Below are positions 24,720-33,138 of a stretch of DNA of 37,928 nucleotides, one piece after another. Where the stretch lies: NCBI GenBank assembly GCA_015485495.1, contig WFTL01000006.1, positions 1 to 37,928 on the forward strand. The letters run 5' to 3'. The notes under the pieces were generated by a model. It was not told where the DNA came from. It ran no database searches and saw nothing but the letters and a program-made list of their open reading frames with translations. The position numbers and the translations under genes were made by a program. This DNA comes from Planctomycetaceae bacterium (GTDB lineage Bacteria > Planctomycetota > Planctomycetia > Planctomycetales > Planctomycetaceae). Every line of letters begins with the position of its first letter. Within the stretch, counting starts at the first letter, position 1.

Positions 24720-24749
24720 TCATATTCTGTCATATTCTGTCATATTCAG
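24720..24749. repeat. Three tandem 10-bp repeats, candidate DeoR operator
   Basis: TCATATTCTG at 24720-24729 and again at 24730-24739, then TCATATTCAG at 24740-24749. One base differs in the third copy. The period equals one helical turn, so a protein binding the repeats would contact the same face each time. They lie just upstream of the TTGACA of the candidate promoter. DeoR-family regulators often bind tandem or inverted AT-rich repeats near their own gene. Confidence 0.6.
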
Positions 24750-24984
24750 GCAGGCTGCTGGTCGGGGTGCGGGGAGGAATCGGCAGGATCAGACGGCTCC
24801 TCAATCGTCGAAAATCGCCACACCGTCGGTGCGAAATGCGTCAGTCGGTCGACCGGAGACCGGGCAGCAGGCGGGAAAAACGGGGCGTCGGAAAAAAATG
24901 AACTCCGGCACGCGACGTGCTTTCACGGTCTGCACGGGTGTCGTGGGCAGCGAGCAATGGCCCGCCTTGCTGTTCCGACATTGC
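24750..24984 (+). other. Non-coding stretch ending in a plus-strand terminator; possible small RNA
   Basis: No plus-strand protein frame here looks real, yet the stretch runs into a perfect intrinsic terminator. A small RNA starting somewhere between the AT-rich repeat region and about 24900 would explain it. No known RNA family (SRP RNA, tmRNA, RNase P RNA, 6S) was matched by eye. Confidence 0.3.
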
Positions 24985-25020
24985 AGCGTCCCCGGGAAAC
25001 CGGGGACGCTATTTTTTTTT
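24985..25020 (+). terminator. Strong rho-independent terminator, plus strand
   Basis: An 11-bp perfect stem (AGCGTCCCCGG / CCGGGGACGCT) with a GAAA tetraloop is followed at once by A and nine T. The minus strand has no T-run after the hairpin, so it is directional. No plus-strand gene precedes it for more than 9 kb. Confidence 0.85.
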
Positions 25021-25338
25021 GACGCCGCCGGGAAAACCTTTCTGCGCTTTTCGTTTGGTCAGCAGCGCGTGCCCGCCTCGCTCCCCCCGCCCCGCTCAAA
25101 TGCGTTCAGGAAAATGGGAACAAAGCGGGCCTCGGAAAACACGTTGCTCGAAGGGCGTTTCGAAAGCTGCCCCGTGCTGAACACGCCCCAGTCCTGAAGC
25201 CTGCGGGGCAGCAGGGAGACCCGTTTGGAACGTTTCAGGAAGCAGCGAGCAGGCACCGGACCGGCGTGACCGTTTTGTCCGATACGGGGCAACGACTGCA
25301 ACAGACGCCAGGGGACGCTCCGTTCTTTGTTGCGCAGC
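25021..25338. other. Non-coding remainder of the gap
   Basis: About 320 bp with no convincing gene on either strand. A minus-strand frame (25059-25340, 93 aa) is open and basic but lacks a ribosome binding site or any recognised motif, so it is not called. The sequence GGGGACGCT of the terminator stem recurs near 25313. Confidence 0.3.
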
Positions 25339-25378
25339 AAAACGTCTCGACGGCCTCCCGGGGGACCGCCGAGACGTT
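25339..25378 (-). terminator. Terminator of the amidotransferase-like gene
   Basis: The inverted repeat AACGTCTCG / CGAGACGTT (341-349 with 370-378) continues, after one mismatch, with CGG / CCG. On the minus strand the hairpin runs into TTTT. It lies 79 bp after the stop at 25457, and so fits the end of that transcript. Confidence 0.55.
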
Positions 25379-25456
25379 ATTGTACGTTCGTCGGATTCGA
25401 ACGCCCTTGTGGGTCGCACCGCTTCTCAGGCGAACCCGCACCGGGCCGGTCGAAGG

Positions 25457-26236
25457 TCAGGCCGCGGCCCGGCGCATGTAGGCGGACATCGGTACCACTG
25501 TGATGTTCTGCCGGCGACCGGCCGCATCGACCAGCGATTCGATGATCTGGACATCCAGGTCGGAGGCCGTCCGGTTTTCCGGATGCCACTGCACTCCCAT
25601 GCAGTACCAGTCGTCTGATGTGGTTTCGTAGGCTTCGATGATGCCGTCCGGACACGTGGCACAGACGCGGAACGGACGGGCCAGTTCCTTCACGGCCATG
25701 TGGTGATGGCTGTTGACGCGGACTTCCCCCGGACCGTAGATGCGATCCAGCATGGTTTCCGGCACGATTTCCAGCACATGCCGCAGATCGTTTTCCACGG
25801 CATCCCGATGGTGGAGCGCCCGCGGCACTTCTTCCGGAATATCGACATACAGCGAACCGCCGCACAGCACGTTGATCAGCTGCATACCCGACCCGATGCC
25901 CAGAAGAGGCAGCTTCATGTCGATCGCCATTTTCACGATCCGGCGGTCGAAGTCTTCTCGGCGCCGCGGCATGCAACGGACGGACGGATGCGGATGAAGT
26001 CCCATGCGCACGGGGTCCAGGTCGAGATGGGATCCGGCAATCACCAGGCCGCCGAGATGTTCGAGCGCCAGACGGACATCCTTGTCGGAATCCATGGGCG
26101 GGATCAGGAACGGCAGGCCTCCGGCATCCAGGACACTTTCGTAATAACCGGCATTGAACCAGCTCAGTGCTTCCGCGTTTTGCCGTTCCGGCCGATAGTC
26201 GCCCGTGATTCCGATGGTTGGCTTTGCAGAACTCAT
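25457..26236 (-). CDS. Class I amidotransferase-like (PuuD family) protein lacking the catalytic Cys
   Basis: 259 aa from the ATG at 26236, with GGGAGGG eight bases upstream; a 33-codon extension in the same frame is not supported. The fold is that of the gamma-glutamyl-GABA hydrolase (peptidase C26) group: IGITGDYRPE start, AGSHLDLDP near residue 68, nucleophile elbow near residue 113, SHHH at about 177, and the QWHPE motif with His218 and Glu220. In active members the elbow reads GICRG; here it reads GIGSG, with Gly115 in place of Cys. Hydrolysis of a gamma-glutamyl amide by the usual route is therefore not possible. A binding, scaffolding or changed catalytic role is likely. The gene is monocistronic in appearance, with its own terminator. 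Confidence 0.9.
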   Translation of the reverse strand: MSSAKPTIGITGDYRPERQNAEALSWFNAGYYESVLDAGGLPFLIPPMDSDKDVRLALEHLGGLVIAGSHLDLDPVRMGLHPHPSVRCMPRRREDFDRRIVKMAIDMKLPLLGIGSGMQLINVLCGGSLYVDIPEEVPRALHHRDAVENDLRHVLEIVPETMLDRIYGPGEVRVNSHHHMAVKELARPFRVCATCPDGIIEAYETTSDDWYCMGVQWHPENRTASDLDVQIIESLVDAAGRRQNITVVPMSAYMRRAAA

Positions 26237-26585
26237 CACAGATACCCTCCCTGGTAAAAAACAGACTGGTCGCAGCAGCAGCGGCGACCGAAGAAAACGC
26301 CATGCCGGCTGCGTCGGAGCGGCCGACGGCAGCATTCATGCGAAAAACCGAAATTCCCTTCTCGGGACCGCAGCGAAAATCTGTTTCAGCCGCGATCGTT
26401 CATGACCACATCCTTTGGTCAGGCAACGGCAAAAGCCCGTTGCAACGCCCGTGCGGATGCCCCAAAGGCACTCGAAATCGGCTCCGCCGATCCAGCAGGG
26501 CGGACCCTATCTCAGGCAGATTCTGCTGTAAAGCAGATCGCTCATTTTGTGGCTCTGTCCAGGCGGCCACCACAATATCGTGTGG
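26237..26585. other. Intergenic region
   Basis: 349 bp between two minus-strand genes. It contains the inverted repeat GCAACGG / CCGTTGC (26423-26429 with 26437-26443), without a T-run, which may mark the end of the hydrolase-like transcript. A plus-strand frame from 26402 shows no recognised motif and overlaps the neighbouring gene, so it is not called. Confidence 0.3.
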
Positions 26586-28910
26586 TCATCGGTGTCGAAA
26601 CCGGACCTGCATGTGGCACTGCCGGATCCGTTCTCCCGTTTCCCGGTAGTGTTCCAGCAGATCGCGAAGCCGCGGGACGAATTCCACAGTCTGCCGGCCA
26701 CGCCCGGTTCGCACGACGAACGGTTCATCCGGACGGAAACCGGGCAGATCGGGGGACAGAATCACGACGCCGTCGGACGGGGCCTGCGACACATGGATTC
26801 CGCCGCCGGGCAGACAGCGGGCCCGCACGCGTCCTCCGCCCTCCGTCGGGCTGCGGGGATCGATTCCCTGTTCCAGAGTCTGCCGCGACGGGGGCAGGGA
26901 ATCGAATCGGATCCAGTGCCAGCTCAGATCCGTCGAGCGGAGCATTTCGGCACTGACGGCTTCCGGCCAGGGATCGCGTTCCGTGACCTGCATCCATTCG
27001 AACAGGGCAGGCGTTTCTTCATAGAACGATTCGAACCCGCGATTCTGATAGCGGACCACCAGCGCATCGCACGGTCGGCCGGCCCCGGTCACGCGGCTGA
27101 ACAGCCGTTTGATCAAAGGAGTCAGACGCGGATACCAGAAAGCCTGACGATCACCGAACACAACATACCAGCCCATATCAGCCGAATTGTGGGCCGTTCG
27201 AAGAACGTGACGACGTCCTGTTCCCGCGATGGAAATGACACCGGCGAACAATTCGCAGTGACTGCTGGCCATGTCCATGGCGACATCGCCCCCTGTTCCG
27301 TGTCCGGCGATGAACAGTCGGTTGTCGTTCACGGGCAGGCCGAGTTTCAGGGTGCGAATGAGGTCCAGGCAGCGGCGATGGTCTGCCGCGGTGCCCGCAT
27401 AGTTTTCGGAATCGGGGGGCAGAAACGCGGCAGCCGCGACGATGAATCCGAAACGGTCGGCCGGAACGGACCACCAGGCGAGCGTGTCTTCCAGAGAAAC
27501 GCCCTGGCGCGGCACAACCAGCAGCAGCGGATAATGCCAGACGGATGAAAAGTCGGGCGGCACACGTCCCAGACAGCGGATCCCGAGAGATTCTTCTGTC
27601 AGCTCGAAGTGCGCCGCCCCTCCGCTGGTCGGTTTCAGCGTCAGCGGCCGAGGCGGGGGCATGTGGCGAATGATGGCGGCTGTCCGGGCGACGGAAAATC
27701 CTTCCTGAGCGCGGATGGACTGAAGAAGTTCGTCCCGCTGCGCCTGTTCATCCGCTTCGGTCAGCACGTAATCGCGCACCAGCCGGCGGATCTGCAGCAG
27801 TCCGAAGGTGTCCGTAAACTGCTGAATGGCTTCGTCGGGACCCAGCAGCCAGCCGGAAACAGCCAGCGCCACTTTTTCTTCGGGAGAAACCGTTTCGTCA
27901 TCCGCCAGAAATTCCCAGGCATCCAGGCGGGAGACGCTGTGGATGTCCAGTTCACGAATGAGGGCGGTGGTCATATCGCGAGCCTGCTGCCGACGCTGCC
28001 CGTCTTCGATGGCATCGACGGTTGTCTGCAGGCTGACGGCCGCCTGAGTGACACGGCGCATGCGATCTTCATGGCTGCGGATGAGATTCTGCAGGGCCAC
28101 CTGGGCGGCCGCCGTCAGTTCGATCTGAGGAAAAATGCGGGCGGCCGCAGCCGCCCGGCCCGGCTGCCCGACCTGCTGCCGAAGCCTCAGTTCATCCAGA
28201 ACGCGGGTTGCGATCTGCTGCTGCAGTTTTTCTGTCTGTTGTTCGATCTGCGGCAGCAGGTCGGGGAATCCGCTGCGCAGGTCTGTCAGCAGACGCTCAG
28301 CGGGGCGGACGCGGCCGGCCTCAATGAGCATGCCGGCGATGTTCAGACGGACCAGTCCGTCATCGAAACCTTCGACCTGTTCCAGCAGACCGGGATACAG
28401 CGAGGTTTCCGGGACCGATGACAGGGCCATGCTGAACGTCCAGCGATGAGTCAGCCCCGTCAGTTCCACGCGATCTCGATCGATTTCAGTTACCCCCAGC
28501 GACACATGTTCGGTTTTTCCGTTCTGCAGGACCAGGCGCGCGCTGGCCAGACCTTCCGGACTGACCGGAGACAGGTTCGGGACTCCGATGGCATCCGGAA
28601 TCCGCCGGTGTCCGCGTTTTCGGGGAATGCGAAACACGAGCGACGGAAGGACAGACGGATCCGGAACAATGGCCTGACTGCGTGTCCGCGGAACGTAGTA
28701 GCGGCGAAACTGCTGATCGATGCTGCGGTGGGCGACCTGTTCGTTGCCGTATTCCGGAAACAGGTCGGATGTCCGCAGGCAGATTCCTTCCAGAATGATG
28801 CCGTTGTGCAGACGAACGGCTCCGGGAACCCGGGTGTCGCGCGGGATCTGTACAGGGTCTGCCTGCAGCAGAGCGGCCAGCATTGCTGAAAACAGGACAG
28901 CAGAAATCAC
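26586..28910 (-). CDS. Large exported alpha/beta-hydrolase-like protein lacking the catalytic Ser
   Basis: 774 aa from the GTG at 28910, which starts directly at a signal peptide (ISAVLFSAMLAALLQA); a TTG 36 bases upstream gives a longer but less likely form. Residues about 20-190 are beta-rich. A helical region (about 190-410) with many Gln, Arg and Glu looks like TPR or coiled-coil. The C-terminal part (about 430-640) is an alpha/beta hydrolase fold: YPLLLVVPRQG, FGFIVAAAAFLPP, and the nucleophile elbow IAGHGTGGDVAMDMA. The usual GxSxG is GHGTG here, so the serine is Gly538. A final beta-rich domain follows. The role is unknown; it is probably periplasmic. The neighbouring amidotransferase-like protein also lacks its nucleophile. 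Confidence 0.85.
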   Translation of the reverse strand: MISAVLFSAMLAALLQADPVQIPRDTRVPGAVRLHNGIILEGICLRTSDLFPEYGNEQVAHRSIDQQFRRYYVPRTRSQAIVPDPSVLPSLVFRIPRKRGHRRIPDAIGVPNLSPVSPEGLASARLVLQNGKTEHVSLGVTEIDRDRVELTGLTHRWTFSMALSSVPETSLYPGLLEQVEGFDDGLVRLNIAGMLIEAGRVRPAERLLTDLRSGFPDLLPQIEQQTEKLQQQIATRVLDELRLRQQVGQPGRAAAAARIFPQIELTAAAQVALQNLIRSHEDRMRRVTQAAVSLQTTVDAIEDGQRRQQARDMTTALIRELDIHSVSRLDAWEFLADDETVSPEEKVALAVSGWLLGPDEAIQQFTDTFGLLQIRRLVRDYVLTEADEQAQRDELLQSIRAQEGFSVARTAAIIRHMPPPRPLTLKPTSGGAAHFELTEESLGIRCLGRVPPDFSSVWHYPLLLVVPRQGVSLEDTLAWWSVPADRFGFIVAAAAFLPPDSENYAGTAADHRRCLDLIRTLKLGLPVNDNRLFIAGHGTGGDVAMDMASSHCELFAGVISIAGTGRRHVLRTAHNSADMGWYVVFGDRQAFWYPRLTPLIKRLFSRVTGAGRPCDALVVRYQNRGFESFYEETPALFEWMQVTERDPWPEAVSAEMLRSTDLSWHWIRFDSLPPSRQTLEQGIDPRSPTEGGGRVRARCLPGGGIHVSQAPSDGVVILSPDLPGFRPDEPFVVRTGRGRQTVEFVPRLRDLLEHYRETGERIRQCHMQVRFRHR

Positions 28911-29289
28911 GGGATCCCCGTTCACAGGCGGAAATTCGAACCTCAAAAGCAGTGTGGTTCCTGCGGTGGCAGACGACGGCGGCCTCCCCCCAGGACCGTT
29001 TGCGGTTCAGTGTAGCAACAACGTCTGTCTCGGCAGTGTTTCAGTGTCATGACAACGGCCGGACGCTTCAACAGCGGTTCTGTCCGGCAGGTTCTGCCGG
29101 TTTTCGCGGCGAATGTCTCCTGGAGACGGTTTCGGCGGCCGGTCCCTCCGGAATCTCCCGTCCCGAAATCGACCGGACCTGCCACACTGCACGCGTCCTG
29201 CCCGGCGGGCTGCCTGGAGGTGATCGTGTGTGGTTTCGCCCCCCGGTGTCCGGACCGGAACCAATCGCAAATCGCAGAAGGGATGAGTG
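28911..29289. other. Divergent intergenic region upstream of glmS
   Basis: 379 bp between the hydrolase-like gene (minus) and glmS (plus). A hairpin CCGGCAG-GTT-CTGCCGG (29084-29100) followed by TTTT lies about 190 bp before glmS and could be a leader attenuator or the terminator of a short transcript. I saw no glmS ribozyme core. No gene was recognised. Confidence 0.35.
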
Positions 29290-31152
29290 ATGTGCGGCAT
29301 TGTCGGATATGTGGGGTTTCGCAGCGCTGCGGATTTTCTCATGGAAGGCCTGCACCGTCTGGAGTACCGCGGGTACGACAGCGCCGGGATTGCCGTGCAG
29401 CAGGGCGACCGGATCGTTGTTCGCCGACAGGTCGGACAGGTTCAGGAACTGTCGGACCTGCTGACCCGGAAGCCGGTCAGCGGTTCGGTGGGAATCGGCC
29501 ACACCCGGTGGGCGACTCACGGTGAAACGACGGAAACCAACTGCCACCCGCACGTCGGCGGCGATGGGCATGTGGTCGTTGTGCACAACGGCGTGATAGA
29601 AAACCACGACACCCTGCGCGACTGGCTGCAGCAGCTGGGATACGTGTTCCACTCTCAGACGGACACGGAAGTCGTGGCTCACCTGATTGCCCATCATCTG
29701 GACGAACAGCAGCGTCTGAACGGCGATTCCGATCTGCCGGCCGTATGCCTGAATGCCGTTCGGGCGGCCCTGCAGCAGATCCACGGCACTTACGGGCTGG
29801 GCATTCTGTTTCGCGACTGTCCCGACATGATCCTCGCCGCCCGCTGCGGCAGCCCCCTGGTGATCGGGGTGGGAGACGATGAGTATTTTCTGGCCAGCGA
29901 TTCCGGTCCCCTCGTGGGATACACGAAGGAAGTCGTCTATCTGTCGGACAACGAGCTGGCTGTTCTGCAGAAAGACCGCCTGCAGATCGAACATCGCACG
30001 ACAGGAAACGTGGCTCCCGCCATCCAGACGCTGGAACAGGTCGCTTCCGACATCGAACGAGGCGATTTCGAACACTACATGCTCAAGGAAATCTACGAAC
30101 AGCCGCACACGATCGAGAATGCGCTGCGGGGCCGCCTGGACGAAGACGAGGCCACGGCCGTCATCGGCGGACTCAACCTGACCGCTCAGCAGCTTCGGCA
30201 GATCGATCGCGTGGTTCTGACGGCCTGTGGAACAAGCTGGCACGCCGGCCTGGTGGGCGAGTATCTGCTGGAAGAATTTGCGCGTCTGCCGACGGAAGTC
30301 GAATACGCCAGCGAACTGCGTTATCGGAATCCGCCCATCAGCGACCGGACACTGGTGTTCGCCATCACGCAGAGCGGAGAAACGGCTGACACACTGGCCG
30401 CCATGAGGGAATGCCGTCGCAAGGGACATCCCACTCTGGCGATCTGCAACGTGGTTGGTTCGACGATCGCCCGGGAGGCGGACGGAGGCATCTATCTGCA
30501 TGCCGGTCCGGAAATCGGCGTTGCGTCCACCAAGGCCTTCACATCGCAGGTCACGGTCCTGACTCTGCTGGCCCTGTATCTGGGCCGCATGCGGCACCTG
30601 TCTCATCCGGCCGGAAAACGCATCATCCGGCAGCTTCAGGAAATGCCGGAGACCATCGAAAAGACGCTGCGCTGTCACGAACAGGTCCAGGAGATCGCCG
30701 ACCGCTACTGGCAGTTCGACAACTATCTCTATCTGGGACGCCTGTACAACTTTCCCGTAGCCCTCGAAGGGGCCCTGAAACTCAAGGAAATCAGCTACAT
30801 CCATGCAGAAGGGTATCCGGCCGCCGAAATGAAGCACGGACCAATCGCCCTGGTCGACGAAAAAACGCCCAGCGTGTTTGTGATTCCCCGGGGCGGCATT
30901 CATCCCAAGGTGGTCAGCAACATGGAAGAAGTGAAAGCCCGCCGCGGTCCGGTGATCGCCATTGCCTGCCAGGATGATGCGGAAGTGGCCCGGATCGCCG
31001 ACGACGTCATCTGTGTGCCGGATGTCGAAGAATACCTGCAGCCTCTGGTCTGCGCGATTCCCCTGCAGCTTCTGGCTTACCATGTGGCGCTGCTGCGCGG
31101 ATGCAATGTCGACCGCCCGCGCAATCTGGCCAAAAGCGTCACGGTGGAATAA
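29290..31152 (+). CDS. glmS: Glucosamine-6-phosphate synthase (glutamine-hydrolysing)
   Basis: 620 aa. The start is the ATG at 29290, not the GTG three bases before, because the mature enzyme must begin with Cys (MCGIVGYVG) as nucleophile; AAGGGA lies upstream. It makes glucosamine-6-phosphate from fructose-6-phosphate and glutamine, the entry to UDP-GlcNAc, in the cytosol. Glutaminase domain (1-240): HTRWATHG, NGVIEN, SDTEVV-type SQTDTEVV. Two SIS sugar-isomerase domains follow: TACGTSWHAGL, ITQSGETADT, GPEIGVASTKAFTSQ, and EGALKLKEISYIHAEGYPAAEMKHGPIAL. The C-terminus ends DRPRNLAKSVTVE as expected. All catalytic motifs are intact. It converges on the MscS gene. Confidence 0.98.
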   Translation: MCGIVGYVGFRSAADFLMEGLHRLEYRGYDSAGIAVQQGDRIVVRRQVGQVQELSDLLTRKPVSGSVGIGHTRWATHGETTETNCHPHVGGDGHVVVVHNGVIENHDTLRDWLQQLGYVFHSQTDTEVVAHLIAHHLDEQQRLNGDSDLPAVCLNAVRAALQQIHGTYGLGILFRDCPDMILAARCGSPLVIGVGDDEYFLASDSGPLVGYTKEVVYLSDNELAVLQKDRLQIEHRTTGNVAPAIQTLEQVASDIERGDFEHYMLKEIYEQPHTIENALRGRLDEDEATAVIGGLNLTAQQLRQIDRVVLTACGTSWHAGLVGEYLLEEFARLPTEVEYASELRYRNPPISDRTLVFAITQSGETADTLAAMRECRRKGHPTLAICNVVGSTIAREADGGIYLHAGPEIGVASTKAFTSQVTVLTLLALYLGRMRHLSHPAGKRIIRQLQEMPETIEKTLRCHEQVQEIADRYWQFDNYLYLGRLYNFPVALEGALKLKEISYIHAEGYPAAEMKHGPIALVDEKTPSVFVIPRGGIHPKVVSNMEEVKARRGPVIAIACQDDAEVARIADDVICVPDVEEYLQPLVCAIPLQLLAYHVALLRGCNVDRPRNLAKSVTVE

Positions 31153-31245
31153 CACGGTGGAACAACCGGTCACGTCACCGGACGGACCGAGACAGCCCGC
31201 ATCAGGCGGCATTCGAAAATCCGGCCGCCCGGCGGACGTGTTCTG

Positions 31246-32988
31246 TTACGCGGATGCCGGCCGGACGCTGCCGTCGTCAATGGTGTCATTCGAAGGGGGC
31301 GGCAGCAGGCTGACAACCGGCAGAGAAAACGGGATGCCTTCCGCGGCGAACTGTTCGCACATTTCCAGCGTGACGCGTTCACTGAAGGCCAGAAACTTCC
31401 AGTAGTCCGGCGGGTGATACCAGTACGTCATGTAGATCCCGACAGATCCGTCATTCACATCGCGCAGATACACCCGGGGCGGCAGATCCTTATTCATGCC
31501 TTCATGATCGGCCAGGATGTTTCTGAGAATATCAAGGGCCCGCTGAACCTGATGCGCGGGCGTCGACGATGGCAGAGGAATGGTGGCGGTTCGGCGGATG
31601 TACGGCCGCCGGCCGATGTTTTCGATCTGCGAACGCGCCAGGATCTCATTGGGAATGGACACCTGGTGACCGGACAGCAGCCGCAGCCGGGTCGATCGCA
31701 GGCCGATGTCTTCCACGGTGCCGTCGTAACCGGACACCACAACGCGTTCACCGATACGGAACGGCTTGTCGAACATGATCATCATGCTGCCCAGGATGTT
31801 CTTCAGGGAATCCTGAGCGGCCAGAGCCACCGCCAGACCGCTGACACTTGCTCCGGCCAGCAGAGTCGTCAGAGGAATACCCAGACGCTGACCGCCTTCC
31901 AGAATGATGACCGCGGCCAGGGCGATGCTGATGCAGCGGAACGTCAGGCGGATGAGCTGAGCGTCCAGGCCGGCCGGATGAATCCACGGCACCGAAATGA
32001 GCACTTCCGCCAGGCGGCTGCCGATGCTCATGACAAGCACCGTCAGAGCGGCCAGCAGGACCACATGGACACCGAATGTCACTGCCAGAGCCAGTTGCCC
32101 GTAGATGTGGAGCTGATCGGTCACCAGATAGCGGACGAGCAGAGGAATCAGAGCGGCACTGACGGGAAACGCAATGGACACCAGATACCGGATGACGCCT
32201 GATCGTGTGTCACGGCGCAGGAAGCGCCTTCCCAGAAGATAAATGAGCCCCATCACCAGCAGTCCGGTCAGCAGAACAACAGTCAGTCCGAACCACTGCC
32301 AGATCGCCTGACCAAACCAGCGTGTGCGGGACCATTCGGGAATCCAGCGTTCCGGGATCATCCAGCCGGGATGGGAGATGAACCAGGAATAGAAATTCGG
32401 TGTGACCCATTCGCGATCGATGTAGTCGGCCGACCGGATGATTTCGTAAAACTCACTGGCCCGGTCCACGGTTTCGCTGCTGAACAGGTATTCCCCGCGC
32501 CGGGGACCGGATTCCATTCGGCTGATGACGATTTCCGTATTCGGAATCGTCCAGCGCGTGGTTTCCCGATCCGCCATGTCCTGTTCATCCGGCCATTCCG
32601 ATTCCGGTGGCAGTTCGATGCGGTCGAGGGTTTCTTTGAGACAGACGGCCGCTTCCCGCATCAGACTGTCCTGCACAGCTTCCGGAAGCTGGCTGCCGTC
32701 GAGACAGCGTCCCACCTGCCGGACAAGAACGGCGAGTCGGGACCCCGGTTCCTCGAAGGCTCGCTCACCGCGGGGCAGGTCATAAATGGCCTTCATGCCC
32801 GTAAGAAAACTGCGCAGTGTGGCCCGCGGACTGGATGTGTCGGCGGCCTTCAGCGGATGGAATTCGCTGGCTGAGACCGACAGCCCCGTTATCACCCACA
32901 GGATGGCCGGAACGACCGATGCCGTGACGCATAACCGGCGCTGTCCAATCGGACGGCGCAGTTGTTCAGGGCGGAAGGTTCCTGTCAT
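31246..32988 (-). CDS. MscS-family mechanosensitive channel with long N-terminal extension
   Basis: 580 aa. A hydrophobic N-terminal segment (about 22-42) acts as signal or first anchor. A domain of about 170 residues without membrane helices follows, likely periplasmic. Four to five transmembrane helices lie between about 230 and 370. The pore helix and beta domain carry the family signature: GASVSGLAVALAAQDSLKNILGSMMIMFDKPFRIGERVVVSGYDGTVEDIGLRST, here split by eye into pore helix (about 380-400) and beta domain (400-460). A C-terminal alpha/beta domain closes the vestibule. Such channels open under membrane tension to release solutes during osmotic down-shock. The Gly/Ala packing of the pore helix is preserved. 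The gene faces glmS tail to tail. Confidence 0.93.
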   Translation of the reverse strand: MTGTFRPEQLRRPIGQRRLCVTASVVPAILWVITGLSVSASEFHPLKAADTSSPRATLRSFLTGMKAIYDLPRGERAFEEPGSRLAVLVRQVGRCLDGSQLPEAVQDSLMREAAVCLKETLDRIELPPESEWPDEQDMADRETTRWTIPNTEIVISRMESGPRRGEYLFSSETVDRASEFYEIIRSADYIDREWVTPNFYSWFISHPGWMIPERWIPEWSRTRWFGQAIWQWFGLTVVLLTGLLVMGLIYLLGRRFLRRDTRSGVIRYLVSIAFPVSAALIPLLVRYLVTDQLHIYGQLALAVTFGVHVVLLAALTVLVMSIGSRLAEVLISVPWIHPAGLDAQLIRLTFRCISIALAAVIILEGGQRLGIPLTTLLAGASVSGLAVALAAQDSLKNILGSMMIMFDKPFRIGERVVVSGYDGTVEDIGLRSTRLRLLSGHQVSIPNEILARSQIENIGRRPYIRRTATIPLPSSTPAHQVQRALDILRNILADHEGMNKDLPPRVYLRDVNDGSVGIYMTYWYHPPDYWKFLAFSERVTLEMCEQFAAEGIPFSLPVVSLLPPPSNDTIDDGSVRPASA

Positions 32989-33138
32989 ACTCGCAGCTCA
33001 CTGCTCTGGACGGATTTCCTTTTTCGCGGCCCGTTTGCCGGGTCCGCATTCTAGGCCGGCCACGGCTGTTCTGACGAGCCGCTCTGCGTGCCACCGGCCG
33101 CTCTTTCGGCGGTTTCTTCGGTTTTGGAGACTTGCTCA

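Noticed and set aside
25225-25260. Resemblance to the SRP RNA core (CAGGAAGCAGCGAGC)
   Set aside because: The conserved GGAA tetraloop and the paired strand of helix 8 are absent.
25059-25340. 93-aa minus-strand open frame in the non-coding gap
   Set aside because: No ribosome binding site, no recognised motif, and its end overlaps low-complexity GC sequence; likely a chance frame in GC-rich DNA.
25385-25440. tRNA-like T-loop sequence (GTTCGAATCC on the minus strand) after the amidotransferase-like gene
   Set aside because: The flanking bases do not pair as a T-stem, and no acceptor stem or anticodon arm could be drawn. The sequence forms a different small hairpin (CGTTCG / CGAACG).
26402-26956. 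Plus-strand 184-aa frame
   Set aside because: Mostly antisense to the hydrolase-like gene, with no family motif and no clear start signal.
28911-29289. glmS ribozyme in the leader of glmS
   Set aside because: No match to the ribozyme core was seen, and the class is known mainly from Firmicutes.
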